DNA of 64,000 nt from JBNAVY01 sp049700195 (GTDB lineage Bacteria > Bacillota > Thermoanaerobacteria > Thermoanaerobacterales > Thermoanaerobacteraceae), in contig JBNAVY010000003.1 in NCBI GenBank assembly GCA_049700195.1, positions 1 to 64,000 on the forward strand, read 5' to 3'. Positions 42,174 through 50,926 of this stretch are shown here, piece after piece. The notes below the pieces were generated by a model. That model was not told the origin of the DNA, searched no databases, and saw only the letters and a program-made list of their open reading frames with translations. Position numbers and translations under genes: made by a program. Within the stretch, counting starts at the first letter, position 1, and each line of letters begins with the position of its first letter.

Positions 42174-43082
42174 TCAGTCCTCTCTAATATCTATACTATC
42201 AATTGTCATTAAATCATCTCTAGTTATTGTTTTTTTATTTAAAGTCCTAACAGCATGTTTTCTAATGGCCTTTTCAATTATGTTTCTAATTAAGCGCGCA
42301 TTTCCTATCTGCCTTGAATTTTCATCATATACAAGAACTTTCATTAATTTTTTTCTGGCAGTTTCAGTTAACTTATACTGTCTGTTTTTAATCATCGTAT
42401 CTGCGATCTGCATTAATTCATCAACTGTATAATCAGGAAAGTCTATATGAATAGGAAACCTAGAGCGAAGTCCAGGATTTGTATTTAAAAAATATTCCAT
42501 TTCATATTTATATCCTGCCAAAATTAAAATAAATTTATTTTTATTATCCTCCATTTCTTTTACAAGTGTATCGATTGCTTCTTTCCCAAAGTCCTTTTCT
42601 CCACCTCTTGCCAAAGAATAAGCTTCATCAACAAAAAGAATACCACCCAAAGATTTTTTTATATTTTCCCTTACTCTATGAGCTGTATGTCCAATATATT
42701 CTCCAACAAGGTCTGCTCTTTCTACTTCAACTAAATGACCTTTTTCCAAAACACCAATACTTTTTAAAAGTTTCCCCAGGATTCTTGCAACTGTTGTCTT
42801 ACCAGTCCCAGGATTTCCTTTAAAAATCATATGTAAAACAATAGGATCTGTAGCGAGTCCTTCTTTTTTTCTTTTAATTTGGAGAAGAGATAATGCATAT
42901 ACTTCATTTATAACTTGTTTTACATTTGTAAGCCCAATAAGAGAATTTAACTCTTTTAAAGCTTCATCTCTTAAATCAGTATCATTTTTACTGTATTCTG
43001 TATTAAAATTTGAATCTGTTTTTTCTTCAGATTTAAATTTCTCAAACTTATAATTTTCAAAATGTATTGGCCATAGTCCCAT
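42174..43082 (-). CDS. spoVK: Stage V sporulation protein K (AAA+ ATPase, CbbX-like)
   Basis: About 302 residues. Walker A GNPGTGKTT (89-97), Walker B GILFVDEAYSLAR (Asp152, Glu153), arginine finger region NPGLRSRFP and the sensor-2 helix typical of the CbbX/SpoVK group. It is required for spore maturation in B. subtilis and acts in the mother cell. The start is ambiguous: ATG 43082 with a weak GTGAT element, or TTG 43097. A mother-cell type promoter is suggested at 43116-43143. Confidence 0.9.
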   Translation of the reverse strand: MGLWPIHFENYKFEKFKSEEKTDSNFNTEYSKNDTDLRDEALKELNSLIGLTNVKQVINEVYALSLLQIKRKKEGLATDPIVLHMIFKGNPGTGKTTVARILGKLLKSIGVLEKGHLVEVERADLVGEYIGHTAHRVRENIKKSLGGILFVDEAYSLARGGEKDFGKEAIDTLVKEMEDNKNKFILILAGYKYEMEYFLNTNPGLRSRFPIHIDFPDYTVDELMQIADTMIKNRQYKLTETARKKLMKVLVYDENSRQIGNARLIRNIIEKAIRKHAVRTLNKKTITRDDLMTIDSIDIRED

Positions 43083-43115
43083 AAAATCACATCCCAAACC
43101 ATATTATTATCATTT

Positions 43116-43143
43116 TATTTTATGATATTGGGATGTGAAAAGT
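43116..43143 (-). promoter_or_regulatory. Candidate mother-cell (sigma-E/sigma-K-like) promoter of spoVK
   Basis: On the minus strand CATAAAATA (43124-43116) fits CATAnnnTA and is one base from the sigma-E -10 CATACAnT. AC at 43143-43142 lies 17 bases upstream, as for sigma-K. An imperfect inverted repeat (CATCCCA...TGGGATG, 43090-43136) overlaps it and could end asnS transcription. Confidence 0.35.
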
Positions 43144-43149
43144 GAATTA

Positions 43150-44445
43150 TTATGGTTTTATTCTAGTTAAGGTCCTTGGGAATGGAATACATTCTCTAAC
43201 ATGTTCTGTATTAGTAATCCATGCAACAGTCCTTTCTATACCAAGACCAAATCCAGAATGTGGTACTGTACCATATTTTCTTAAATCTATATACCAATCA
43301 TATATTTCCATTGGCAGATTTTCTTCTTTTAATCTTTTAAGTAATAAATCATAATCATGTATACGTTGGCTGCCACCAATAATTTCACCATAACCCTCAG
43401 GTGCAAGTAAATCTGCACATAAAACTACCTCTGGCCTGTCTTCTTTTGGCTGCATATAAAATGCTTTGCATTTTGCAGGATATTCAGTTATAAAAACAGG
43501 TTTTTCAAATTTATTTGATAAAAATGTTTCATCAGGAGCTCCTAAATCATCTCCCCATTCTATTTCATGACCATTGTTTTTGAGCATTTCAATTGCTTCA
43601 TCATAAGATAATCTAGGAAAAGGTGTTTTAATTTTTTCTAATTTACTTATATCTCTCCCCAAAATTTCAAGTTCTTTTTTCCTATTTTTTAATACGCTTT
43701 GAACTATATATTCTATAAGTTGCTCTTGAAACTCCATATTCTGATAATGATCTACATAAGCCATTTCTGGTTCAACCATCCAAAACTCATTTAAATGTCT
43801 TCGGGTTTTTGATTTTTCAGCTCTAAAAGTAGGCCCAAAACAATATACATTACCAAAAGCCATTGCTGCAGCTTCCTGGTATAGTTGTCCTGTTTGTGAT
43901 AAATAAGCACTTTCTCCAAAATAATCTATTTCAAATAAATTTGATGTACCTTCTGCAGCAGCAGGTGTAATAATTGGAGAATCAATTCTTATAAATTCTC
44001 TATTATTAAGAAATTCCTGAATAGCTTTAATTATCTCATGTCTTATTGTCAATAAAGCATGCTGTTTAGGCATTCTAATCCATAAATGTCTATTATCTAA
44101 TAAAAACTCAATGCCATGTTCTTTTAAAGATATTGGAAAGTCATCTATTGCTCTGTTTACCAGTTCTATATTTTTTATTGTAAGTTCAAATCCAGATGGT
44201 GCTCGATCTTCTTTTCTTACTACTCCTGTAACAATAAGTGATGATTCTTGTGTAAGGGTATCACATAGTTCAAAAACATCATCATTTACCTCGCCTTTGA
44301 CAATGACTCCTTGAACAAAGCCGGAACCATCTCTTATCTGCAAGAATTTTATTTTCCCACTAGAACGTTTATTATATAACCACCCATTTATTTTTACCTC
44401 TTGATTTTCGTATTCTTTCATATTATTTATTTTTATGGTTACCAT
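43150..44445 (-). CDS. asnS: Asparaginyl-tRNA synthetase
   Basis: 431 residues, class IIb. An N-terminal OB-fold (VKINGWLYNKRSSGKIKFLQ), then motif 2 GPTFRAEKSKTRRHLNEFWM with EPEMAYVD, and motif 3 GFGLGIERTVAWI near the C-terminus. Compared with AspRS it has no large insertion domain and the length fits AsnRS. ATG 44445 is 13 bases from AGGAGG; the ATT codon before it is at 10 bases, so the exact start is unsure. Confidence 0.93.
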   Translation of the reverse strand: MVTIKINNMKEYENQEVKINGWLYNKRSSGKIKFLQIRDGSGFVQGVIVKGEVNDDVFELCDTLTQESSLIVTGVVRKEDRAPSGFELTIKNIELVNRAIDDFPISLKEHGIEFLLDNRHLWIRMPKQHALLTIRHEIIKAIQEFLNNREFIRIDSPIITPAAAEGTSNLFEIDYFGESAYLSQTGQLYQEAAAMAFGNVYCFGPTFRAEKSKTRRHLNEFWMVEPEMAYVDHYQNMEFQEQLIEYIVQSVLKNRKKELEILGRDISKLEKIKTPFPRLSYDEAIEMLKNNGHEIEWGDDLGAPDETFLSNKFEKPVFITEYPAKCKAFYMQPKEDRPEVVLCADLLAPEGYGEIIGGSQRIHDYDLLLKRLKEENLPMEIYDWYIDLRKYGTVPHSGFGLGIERTVAWITNTEHVRECIPFPRTLTRIKP

Positions 44446-44469
44446 AATTATATATATACCTCCTAAATA

Positions 44470-45900
44470 TTAGACTTCTATTTTTATATCTAAATCTTCT
44501 TCTTTATAGTTAAACTCTTTCAAAAGTGGTTTTACGACATTGTTAATATATTCTAAAGTTTGACTAACAGCTCTTCCTGTAAATTTTAGAGGATCTATTA
44601 AGTTGTTTAATTCTTCTTTTGATAATTTAAACTCTTTATCTTCTGATATGTAATAAAGCAAGTTATTTTCTTTGCCATCTTTTACGTCATTTGCTGCTTT
44701 TACAGAATATTTTCTAATTAACTCATGTAATTCTTGTCTGTCTCCACCTTTTAATACTGATTCCATTAAAATTGATTCAGTAGCCATAAAAGGAATTTCT
44801 TCTAATATATGTTTTTTTATAATTTTTCTATTAACATTTAAGCCTGAAACAATATTAATATATAAATTTAAAATAGCATCAACAGCTAAAAACATTTCAG
44901 GTATTACAATTCTTCTATTAGCTGAATCATCAAGAGTTCTTTCAAACCACTGAGCAGAAGATGTAATAGAAGTATTTAAAAGCGTAACAATAACATATCT
45001 GCTTAATGATGCTATTCTTTCGCTTCTCATAGGATTTCTTTTGTATGCCATTGCTGAAGATCCTATCTGGTTTTGTTCAAAAGGTTCTTCTATCTCTCTT
45101 AAATGCTGAAGAAGCCTTAAATCATTGCTGAATTTATGAGCACTTTGTGCTATCCCACTTAGCACAGATAAAAGCATAAAATCATATTTTCTTGTATAAG
45201 TTTGCCCTGTGACATCAAAAGACTTTTTATATCCCATTTTTTCAACAACGAGCTTGTCAAGTAATTTAACCTTTTCTTCATTCCCATTAAATAACTCCAT
45301 AAAACTTGCCTGCGTTCCTGTTGTCCCTTTTACTCCTCTTAAAGTTATATTGTCTAATCTAAACTTTAGATCCTTTAAATCTAATATTAAATCCTGTATC
45401 CAAAGACAAGTACGTTTACCAACAGTTGTAAGTTGTGCAGGCTGAAAATGAGTAAAACTAAGCGTAGGAATATCTTTGTATTCAATAGCAAAATTAGATA
45501 ATAGATCAATCAGCTTTAATATTTTTTTCTGTACTATTTTAAAAGCTTTATCCATCAAAATTAAATCTGTATTGTCATCAACAAAAGCAGAAGTTGCACC
45601 TAAATGTATTATAGGTTTTGCTTTCGGACATAAAATACCATAAGCATGTATATGTGCCATTACATCATGTCTGAATTCTTTTTCAAAACGTTTTGCATCA
45701 TCGTAATTTATATTATCTATATTTTCTTCCATTTCTTTAATTTGCTCATCTGATATGTCCAAACCTAGTTCTTTTTCACTCTTTGCTAAAGCAACCCAAA
45801 GTTTTCTCCAAGTTTTAAATTTTTCATCATCTGAAAAAATAGAAGCCATTTCTTTACTTGCATATCTTGTTGTAAGTGGATTTTTATATATATCCTCCAT
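44470..45900 (-). CDS. purB: Adenylosuccinate lyase
   Basis: 476 residues, cleaves SAICAR and adenylosuccinate in purine synthesis. TRYASKEMASIFSD at the N-terminus, the histidine motifs RFEKEFRHDVMAHIHAYG and LSFTHFQPAQLTTVGKR, and the superfamily signature GSSAMAYKRNPMRSERI (about 278-294) are clear. ATG 45900 follows AAAGGAGGT. It reads in the same direction as asnS, 24 bases apart. Confidence 0.95.
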   Translation of the reverse strand: MEDIYKNPLTTRYASKEMASIFSDDEKFKTWRKLWVALAKSEKELGLDISDEQIKEMEENIDNINYDDAKRFEKEFRHDVMAHIHAYGILCPKAKPIIHLGATSAFVDDNTDLILMDKAFKIVQKKILKLIDLLSNFAIEYKDIPTLSFTHFQPAQLTTVGKRTCLWIQDLILDLKDLKFRLDNITLRGVKGTTGTQASFMELFNGNEEKVKLLDKLVVEKMGYKKSFDVTGQTYTRKYDFMLLSVLSGIAQSAHKFSNDLRLLQHLREIEEPFEQNQIGSSAMAYKRNPMRSERIASLSRYVIVTLLNTSITSSAQWFERTLDDSANRRIVIPEMFLAVDAILNLYINIVSGLNVNRKIIKKHILEEIPFMATESILMESVLKGGDRQELHELIRKYSVKAANDVKDGKENNLLYYISEDKEFKLSKEELNNLIDPLKFTGRAVSQTLEYINNVVKPLLKEFNYKEEDLDIKIEV

Positions 45901-45916
45901 ATTTACCTCCTTTATG

Positions 45917-47098
45917 TTATTTGAGTAAGCTTTCTAACCTATCCAAGCCAATTTTTATATTTTCTATTGAATTTGCATATGAAATTCTAATATAATTATC
46001 TACACCAAAAGGTAAGGCTGGTACAACTGCTACATTTGCATTTTCTATCAAAAGATTAGAAAAATCAATAGAACCACGAATTATTTTACCTTGTATATTT
46101 TTGCCAATATATTCATCAATATTAACCATAACATAAAAAGCACCTGCGGGTTTATCACATTTTAAACCTTTTATTTTGTTTATTCTATCTACCATATAAA
46201 GTCTTCTTTTATTAAATTCTTCTGCCATATATTTAATTACAGAATCATCGCCTTTTAAAGCTGCAACACTTGCATATTGAGCAATTGAGTTTGGATTTGA
46301 TGTAGTATGACTTTGAATATTTGACATAGTTTTTGCAATTTCAACACAAGAAGCAGTATAACCAATTCTCCAACCTGTCATTGCATAAGCTTTTGACATT
46401 CCATTTACAACAATTGATAAATTTTTGATTTTTTCATTTAAAGAAGCTATACTTATATGAGTTCCTTCATAAATTAATTTTTCATATATTTCATCTGAAA
46501 TAACATAAATATTATTTGAAACAGCAACATCAGCAATCTCTTCTAATTCTTTTTTTGTATATACAGCTCCTGTAGGATTGTTAGGACTGTTTAAAATTAT
46601 TGCTTTTGTTTTATCTGTAATAATAGCTTCTAGATCTTTCCCTGAAATTTTAAAATTATTTTCTTCTTTCCCTTTAAGAAAAACAGGCTTTCCATACGCT
46701 ATTCTAACCATTTCAGGATAGCTTAACCAGTATGGTACTGGTATAATAACTTCTTCACCAGGGTTTACTAAAGCTAGAATTGCATTATAGATAGAATGTT
46801 TAGCACCATTTGAAACTACAATTTGCTGTTCTTTATATTCTAAATTATTCTCTTTTAATAACTTTTCACAAATTGCTGCTTTTAGATCAGAAATTCCAGA
46901 TGAAGGTGTATATTTTGTATATCCTTTTTCAATAGCTTCTATAGCTGCTTTTTTAATGTATTCTGGTGTATCAAAATCAGGTTCACCCACACCAAAATCT
47001 ATAACTGATATGCCCTTTTCTTTTAATTGTTTTGCTTTTGCAGTTATTTCTAATGTCATTGAAGGAGTAATTCCTGTTGCATTTAATGATAAACTCAA
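45917..47098 (-). CDS. aspC: Pyridoxal phosphate-dependent aspartate aminotransferase
   Basis: 393 residues, class I aminotransferase (Ib subgroup). GVGEPDFDTPEYIKKAAIEA near residue 37, NSPNNPTGAVYTKKEL, YVISDEIYEKLIYEG with the PLP Asp-x-x-Tyr, and the Schiff-base lysine in NGMSKAYAMTGWRIGY. It links aspartate/oxaloacetate with glutamate/2-oxoglutarate, which would feed the gdh-kor route. TTG 47098 follows GGAGGTG. The amino-acid specificity could be broader. Confidence 0.9.
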   Translation of the reverse strand: MSLSLNATGITPSMTLEITAKAKQLKEKGISVIDFGVGEPDFDTPEYIKKAAIEAIEKGYTKYTPSSGISDLKAAICEKLLKENNLEYKEQQIVVSNGAKHSIYNAILALVNPGEEVIIPVPYWLSYPEMVRIAYGKPVFLKGKEENNFKISGKDLEAIITDKTKAIILNSPNNPTGAVYTKKELEEIADVAVSNNIYVISDEIYEKLIYEGTHISIASLNEKIKNLSIVVNGMSKAYAMTGWRIGYTASCVEIAKTMSNIQSHTTSNPNSIAQYASVAALKGDDSVIKYMAEEFNKRRLYMVDRINKIKGLKCDKPAGAFYVMVNIDEYIGKNIQGKIIRGSIDFSNLLIENANVAVVPALPFGVDNYIRISYANSIENIKIGLDRLESLLK

Positions 47099-47160
47099 TT
47101 AATCGCACCTCCGATTTAATCTTTGTTATTTTCATTACAATTAATATTTTAACTTAAATA

Positions 47161-47994
47161 TTAACATATTTCCACAAAATTTTTTGCTTTTGCTTTTAAC
47201 AATTTTACATAGCTATAATCCAATTTTATACTTCCAAGTAAATCACGCCCATCTACTTCTATACCATGAAAATCAGATCCACCGGTTATAAGAAGGTTAA
47301 AAGATTTTGCAATTTCAAGGTAATAATTTATATCATCTTGCGTATGTTTTGAATGATACACTTCTATACCCATTAAACCATGATTAACTAGATCCTTAAT
47401 AATCTTATCATTTTTTAAAAGACCAGGATGAGCTAATACAGGAACAGCTCCATTATTTTTTAAAAGTTCTATAGCTTCATAAGTATTCAACCGATAACTT
47501 TTGACATATGCTGGTGCATCTTCACCTATATACTTTTCAAAAGCTTCTTTTACCGTTGTAACATATTTTTTTTTGATTAAAGCTCTTGCAATATGAGGTC
47601 TTCCAATATAATTTTTATTTGTAAATTCTAATATATCTTCTAAATTTATTTGTATTCCAATGTTGTTTAATTTTTTTAAAATTTCTTCAGCTCTTTTAAG
47701 TCTTAAATCTATAATATTATTAAGCTTTACCAATAAATTTTTATCTTTATAATTTAAAAAATAACCCAAAATATGAACTTCTTGCTCTTCATTGAAAGAG
47801 TTAAGCTCTATACCTGGAATTAATTCAATATTATATTTTTTAGAAGCTTCTAAAGCTTCACATAAACCATTAATTGTATCATGATCTGTTAAAGAAATAC
47901 AATCTAAATTATGTTCTTTGGCAAGTCTCACTACTTCTGAAGGACTATTAGAACCATCAGAAGATGTAGAATGCATGTGTAAATCTGCAATCAT
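47161..47994 (-). CDS. PHP domain phosphoesterase (YciV/TrpH type)
   Basis: 277 residues. Metal-binding motifs of the PHP family: ADLHMHSTSSDGSNSP (residues 3-18), SLTDHDTINGLCEA, GIELN, AHPGLLKND and GGSDFHG near the end. Related proteins hydrolyse 3',5'-nucleoside bisphosphates or short RNA; the activity here is inferred. ATG 47994 is used; TTG 48003 overlaps the AAAGG ribosome region. Confidence 0.9.
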   Translation of the reverse strand: MIADLHMHSTSSDGSNSPSEVVRLAKEHNLDCISLTDHDTINGLCEALEASKKYNIELIPGIELNSFNEEQEVHILGYFLNYKDKNLLVKLNNIIDLRLKRAEEILKKLNNIGIQINLEDILEFTNKNYIGRPHIARALIKKKYVTTVKEAFEKYIGEDAPAYVKSYRLNTYEAIELLKNNGAVPVLAHPGLLKNDKIIKDLVNHGLMGIEVYHSKHTQDDINYYLEIAKSFNLLITGGSDFHGIEVDGRDLLGSIKLDYSYVKLLKAKAKNFVEIC

Positions 47995-48032
47995 ATATAT
48001 CAAACCTTTCTATAAGTAAATCAAGTAAATCC

Positions 48033-48073
48033 AAGATAAAAATGACCTGCTTTTGCAGGTCATTTTATCTTGG
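48033..48073 (-). terminator. Terminator after spoVS
   Basis: Read on the minus strand: AAGATAAAATGACCTGC, loop AAAA, GCAGGTCATTTTTATCTT, a stem of about 17 bp with an internal T-run. It includes the last spoVS codons. Confidence 0.85.
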
Positions 48074-48325
48074 TTCGATAATCAATTTAATGGCTGTTCT
48101 TTCTTCGCCATCTATTTCAATGTCTGTAAAAGCGGGAATACATATTAAATCAATGCCACTTGGTGCAACAAATCCTCTTGCTATTGCTACAGCTTTTACA
48201 GCCTGATTAAGTGCTCCAGCTCCAATTGCCTGTACTTCTGCACCTCCACGCTCACGTAAAACTCCTGCTAATGCACCTGCTACAGAATTTGGGTTAGACT
48301 TTGCAGAAACTTTTAATACTTCCAT
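48065..48325 (-). CDS. spoVS: Stage V sporulation protein S
   Basis: 86 residues, an Alba-like small protein of very high conservation: VLKVSAKSNPNSVAGALAGV, LRERGGAEVQAIGAGALNQA, VKAVAIARGFVAPSGIDLI. It affects septation and coat assembly in B. subtilis, where it is a sigma-H gene. ATG 48325, eight bases after AAGGGGG. A full sigma-H element lies at 48383-48411 on the same strand. Confidence 0.97.
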   Translation of the reverse strand: MEVLKVSAKSNPNSVAGALAGVLRERGGAEVQAIGAGALNQAVKAVAIARGFVAPSGIDLICIPAFTDIEIDGEERTAIKLIIEPR

Positions 48326-48382
48326 TATTTTTCCCCCTTAAAATACATTACAATATTTTATTAATTAGTTACTATATGTTCT

Positions 48383-48411
48383 ATATTCTACATAAAATTA
48401 AAAATTCCTTC
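48383..48411 (-). promoter_or_regulatory. Sigma-H promoter of spoVS
   Basis: Minus strand: GAAGGAATT (48411-48403), 11 bases, GTAGAATAT (48391-48383). Every consensus position matches, with AGGA-to-GAAT distance 21. spoVS is a sigma-H target in B. subtilis, so this copy supports the assignment of the motif. Confidence 0.8.
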
Positions 48412-48424
48412 TTTGATTTTATAT

Positions 48425-49204
48425 TTATGTATAAATTTTGTTTATACGAATAATACTTTTAGCTTTACTTGTATTTTCATCAACATCAATAACAACTCCA
48501 TTTATTTGTCCTGGACCTTCAGCAATTTCAAAACGTATAGGAACAGATGAAATAAACTTTTTTATTATTAAATTCTTATCTATTCCCAAAACAGAATCGC
48601 TAGGACCTGTCATACCTACATCAGAAATGTATGCAGTACCTTTATTTAATATTTTTTCATCTGCTGTTTGGACGTGAGTATGTGTACCAAACACACATGT
48701 AACCCTGCCATCTAAAAAATGACCCATAGCAATTTTTTCAGATGTAGCTTCAGCATGAAAATCAACAATAATCAGGTTTGTTTCTTCACTTAGCTTATCT
48801 ACTTCATCTAATGCAACTATAAAAGGATTCCTATTACATGGCATATATATATTCCCCTGCAAATTTATAATACCTAACTTTATATTTTTTATAGTTAGAA
48901 TAACTGACCCTCTTCCAGGAGTACCTTCAAGATAATTTGCAGGTCTTATAATTCTTTTTTCGTCTTCAATAAATTTAAATATTTCTTTCTGATCCCAAAC
49001 ATGGTTTCCCATAGTTAAAGCTGATATTCCTATATTAAAAAGTTCATCGGCTACTTTACGTGTTATGCCATTTCCTCCTGCTGCATTTTCGCCATTAGCT
49101 ATAGTTATATCGACATTGTATTCCTCTTTAATTTCATCTAAATGTTCTTTTAAAACATTCCTACCAGTCCTTCCAACAATATCACCGATTATTAAAATAT
49201 TCAT
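48425..49204 (-). CDS. ymdB: YmdB family metallophosphoesterase (TIGR00282)
   Basis: 259 residues, binuclear metal phosphodiesterase. ILIIGDIVGRTGRNVLKEHL opens the protein; ANGENAAGGNGIT, MGNHVWDQKEIF, DFHAEATSEK and GTHTHVQTADE carry the metal ligands. YmdB of B. subtilis hydrolyses cyclic nucleotides and shapes biofilm and motility choice, and is encoded between rny and spoVS, the same order as here. ATG 49204 follows TTGGAGGT. Confidence 0.94.
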   Translation of the reverse strand: MNILIIGDIVGRTGRNVLKEHLDEIKEEYNVDITIANGENAAGGNGITRKVADELFNIGISALTMGNHVWDQKEIFKFIEDEKRIIRPANYLEGTPGRGSVILTIKNIKLGIINLQGNIYMPCNRNPFIVALDEVDKLSEETNLIIVDFHAEATSEKIAMGHFLDGRVTCVFGTHTHVQTADEKILNKGTAYISDVGMTGPSDSVLGIDKNLIIKKFISSVPIRFEIAEGPGQINGVVIDVDENTSKAKSIIRINKIYT

Positions 49205-49289
49205 TTTTAACCTCCAATCTATATTACATATTTATTATTACACAAAGCTAAGGTTTAAAACAAGTATTTTTTGCTTTTTAATTTTTATA

Positions 49290-49315
49290 AATTTAAAAGC
49301 GTGCAAAAGCACGCT
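49290..49315 (-). terminator. Terminator after rny
   Basis: On the minus strand AGCGTGC, loop TTTT, GCACGCT, then TTTAAATTT (plus-strand stem 49298-49304 / 49309-49315). Confidence 0.85.
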
Positions 49316-49325
49316 CTGTTTTCTA

Positions 49326-50867
49326 TTATTTAGCATAATTTATAGCAATAGTTTCACGTAATACAATAACTTTAATCTGTCCTGGATATTCCAGTTCATC
49401 TTCAATTTTTTTTGTTATTTCTCTTGCTAAAAGAATGGTTTCTTCATCATTAACTATTTCAGGTTTAACCATAATTCTAATTTCTCTACCCGCTTGTATA
49501 GCATAAGATTTTTCAACACCCTCAAATGAATTAGCAATTTCTTCAAGTTTATCCAAACGTTTTATATAAGATTCTAATGTTTCTCTTCTTGCACCTGGTC
49601 TTGCAGCAGATATTGCATCTGCAGCTTGTACAAGTACAGCTTCGATAGTTTGCGGTTCTACATCATTATGATGTGCCATTATAGCATGAATAACTGCTTC
49701 AGATTCATGATATCTTTTAGCTAGTTCAGCTCCTATCATTACGTGTGGGCCTTCAACTTCATGATCAACAGCTTTGCCTATATCATGTAATAAACCTGCT
49801 CTTTTTGCAATAACAGGATCAGCACCTAATTCATAAGCCATAAGTCCAGCCAAATGAGAAACTTCAATAGAATGTTTTAAGACATTTTGGCCATAACTCG
49901 TTCTATACTTTAATCTACCTAATAATTTAATTATTTCAGGGTGTAAGCCATGTACCCCTGTTTCAAAGGTCGCTTCTTCTCCTGCTTTTACTATAATATT
50001 TTCTACTTCTTTTTTAGCTTTTTGCACCATTTCTTCTATCCTAGCAGGATGTATTCTACCATCTTCAATCAATTTTTCTAAAGCTATTCTTGCTATTTCT
50101 CTTCTTATTGGGTCAAAACCAGAAATAACAACAGCTTCCGGAGTATCATCAATAATTAAATCTATTCCTGTTAAAGTTTCCAGAGTCCTTATGTTTCTAC
50201 CTTCTCTTCCAATTATTCTTCCTTTCATTTCATCGTTAGGAAGAGTTACAACTGATACAGTTGTTTCTGCCGCATGATCAGCAGCACATCTTTGAATAGC
50301 TCCAGTAATAATTTCACGTGCTTTTACTTCAGCTTCCTCTTTAGCTTTAGCTTCTAGATCTTTTATCATTAAAGCCATTTCATGTTTTATTTCTTTTTGA
50401 ACATCAGTTAATAAAATATTTTTTGCTTCTTCTCTGCTAAGACCTGATATCCTTTCAAGCTCTTCAACTTCTTTTTGGTACATTTTAACTGTCTGTTCTT
50501 CAATTTCCATAATATCTTTTTGCTTTTTTTCTAATGTAGATTCTTTTTGTTCTAGAATTTCTCCTCTTCTATCTAGAGTTTCTTCTTTTTGTATTAATCT
50601 TTTTTCTAATCGTTGCAATTCTCCTCTTCGGTCTCTAATTTCTCTATCAAGATCAGAACGTAATCTATGAATTTCTTCTTTTGCTTCTAATAACAATTCT
50701 CTTTTTTTATTTTCTCCATCTCTTTTGGCAGAATCTAAAATAGTACGTGCAAGTTCTTCCGCACTTTTTATTTTAGACTCAGCAATAGATTTTCTAATAA
50801 AGTAGCCAATTAATAGACCGAATATTATTGCAGCAAATACTATGATTATTAAATAAATGTTATTAAT
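49326..50867 (-). CDS. rny: Ribonuclease Y, apparent ATT start codon
   Basis: 513 residues, membrane-anchored endoribonuclease that starts mRNA decay. N-terminal membrane helix (IYLIIIVFAAIIFGLLIGYF), long coiled coil (about 30-200), KH domain (GRIIGREGRNIRTLETLTG) and HD domain (LLHDIGKAVDHEVEGPHV). The frame has a stop upstream and no ATG/GTG/TTG until TTG 50696, which would remove the helix and 57 residues that match B. subtilis RNase Y (GYFIRKSIAE...). ATT 50867-50865 lies nine bases after GGAGG 50881-50877. This is therefore a second gene in the window with an apparent ATT start. Confidence 0.88.
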   Translation of the reverse strand: MNNIYLIIIVFAAIIFGLLIGYFIRKSIAESKIKSAEELARTILDSAKRDGENKKRELLLEAKEEIHRLRSDLDREIRDRRGELQRLEKRLIQKEETLDRRGEILEQKESTLEKKQKDIMEIEEQTVKMYQKEVEELERISGLSREEAKNILLTDVQKEIKHEMALMIKDLEAKAKEEAEVKAREIITGAIQRCAADHAAETTVSVVTLPNDEMKGRIIGREGRNIRTLETLTGIDLIIDDTPEAVVISGFDPIRREIARIALEKLIEDGRIHPARIEEMVQKAKKEVENIIVKAGEEATFETGVHGLHPEIIKLLGRLKYRTSYGQNVLKHSIEVSHLAGLMAYELGADPVIAKRAGLLHDIGKAVDHEVEGPHVMIGAELAKRYHESEAVIHAIMAHHNDVEPQTIEAVLVQAADAISAARPGARRETLESYIKRLDKLEEIANSFEGVEKSYAIQAGREIRIMVKPEIVNDEETILLAREITKKIEDELEYPGQIKVIVLRETIAINYAK

Positions 50868-50926
50868 ATTCTTACACCTCCTTAGTTGATATTCATCTTT
50901 TATTTTAGACCCTTTTCAAAATTATG

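Noticed and set aside
50881..50926. A sixth sigma-H element upstream of rny (AAAGGGTCT ... GATGAATAT)
   Set aside because: The -35 has AGGG instead of AGGA and TCT instead of www, and the spacer is nine bases.
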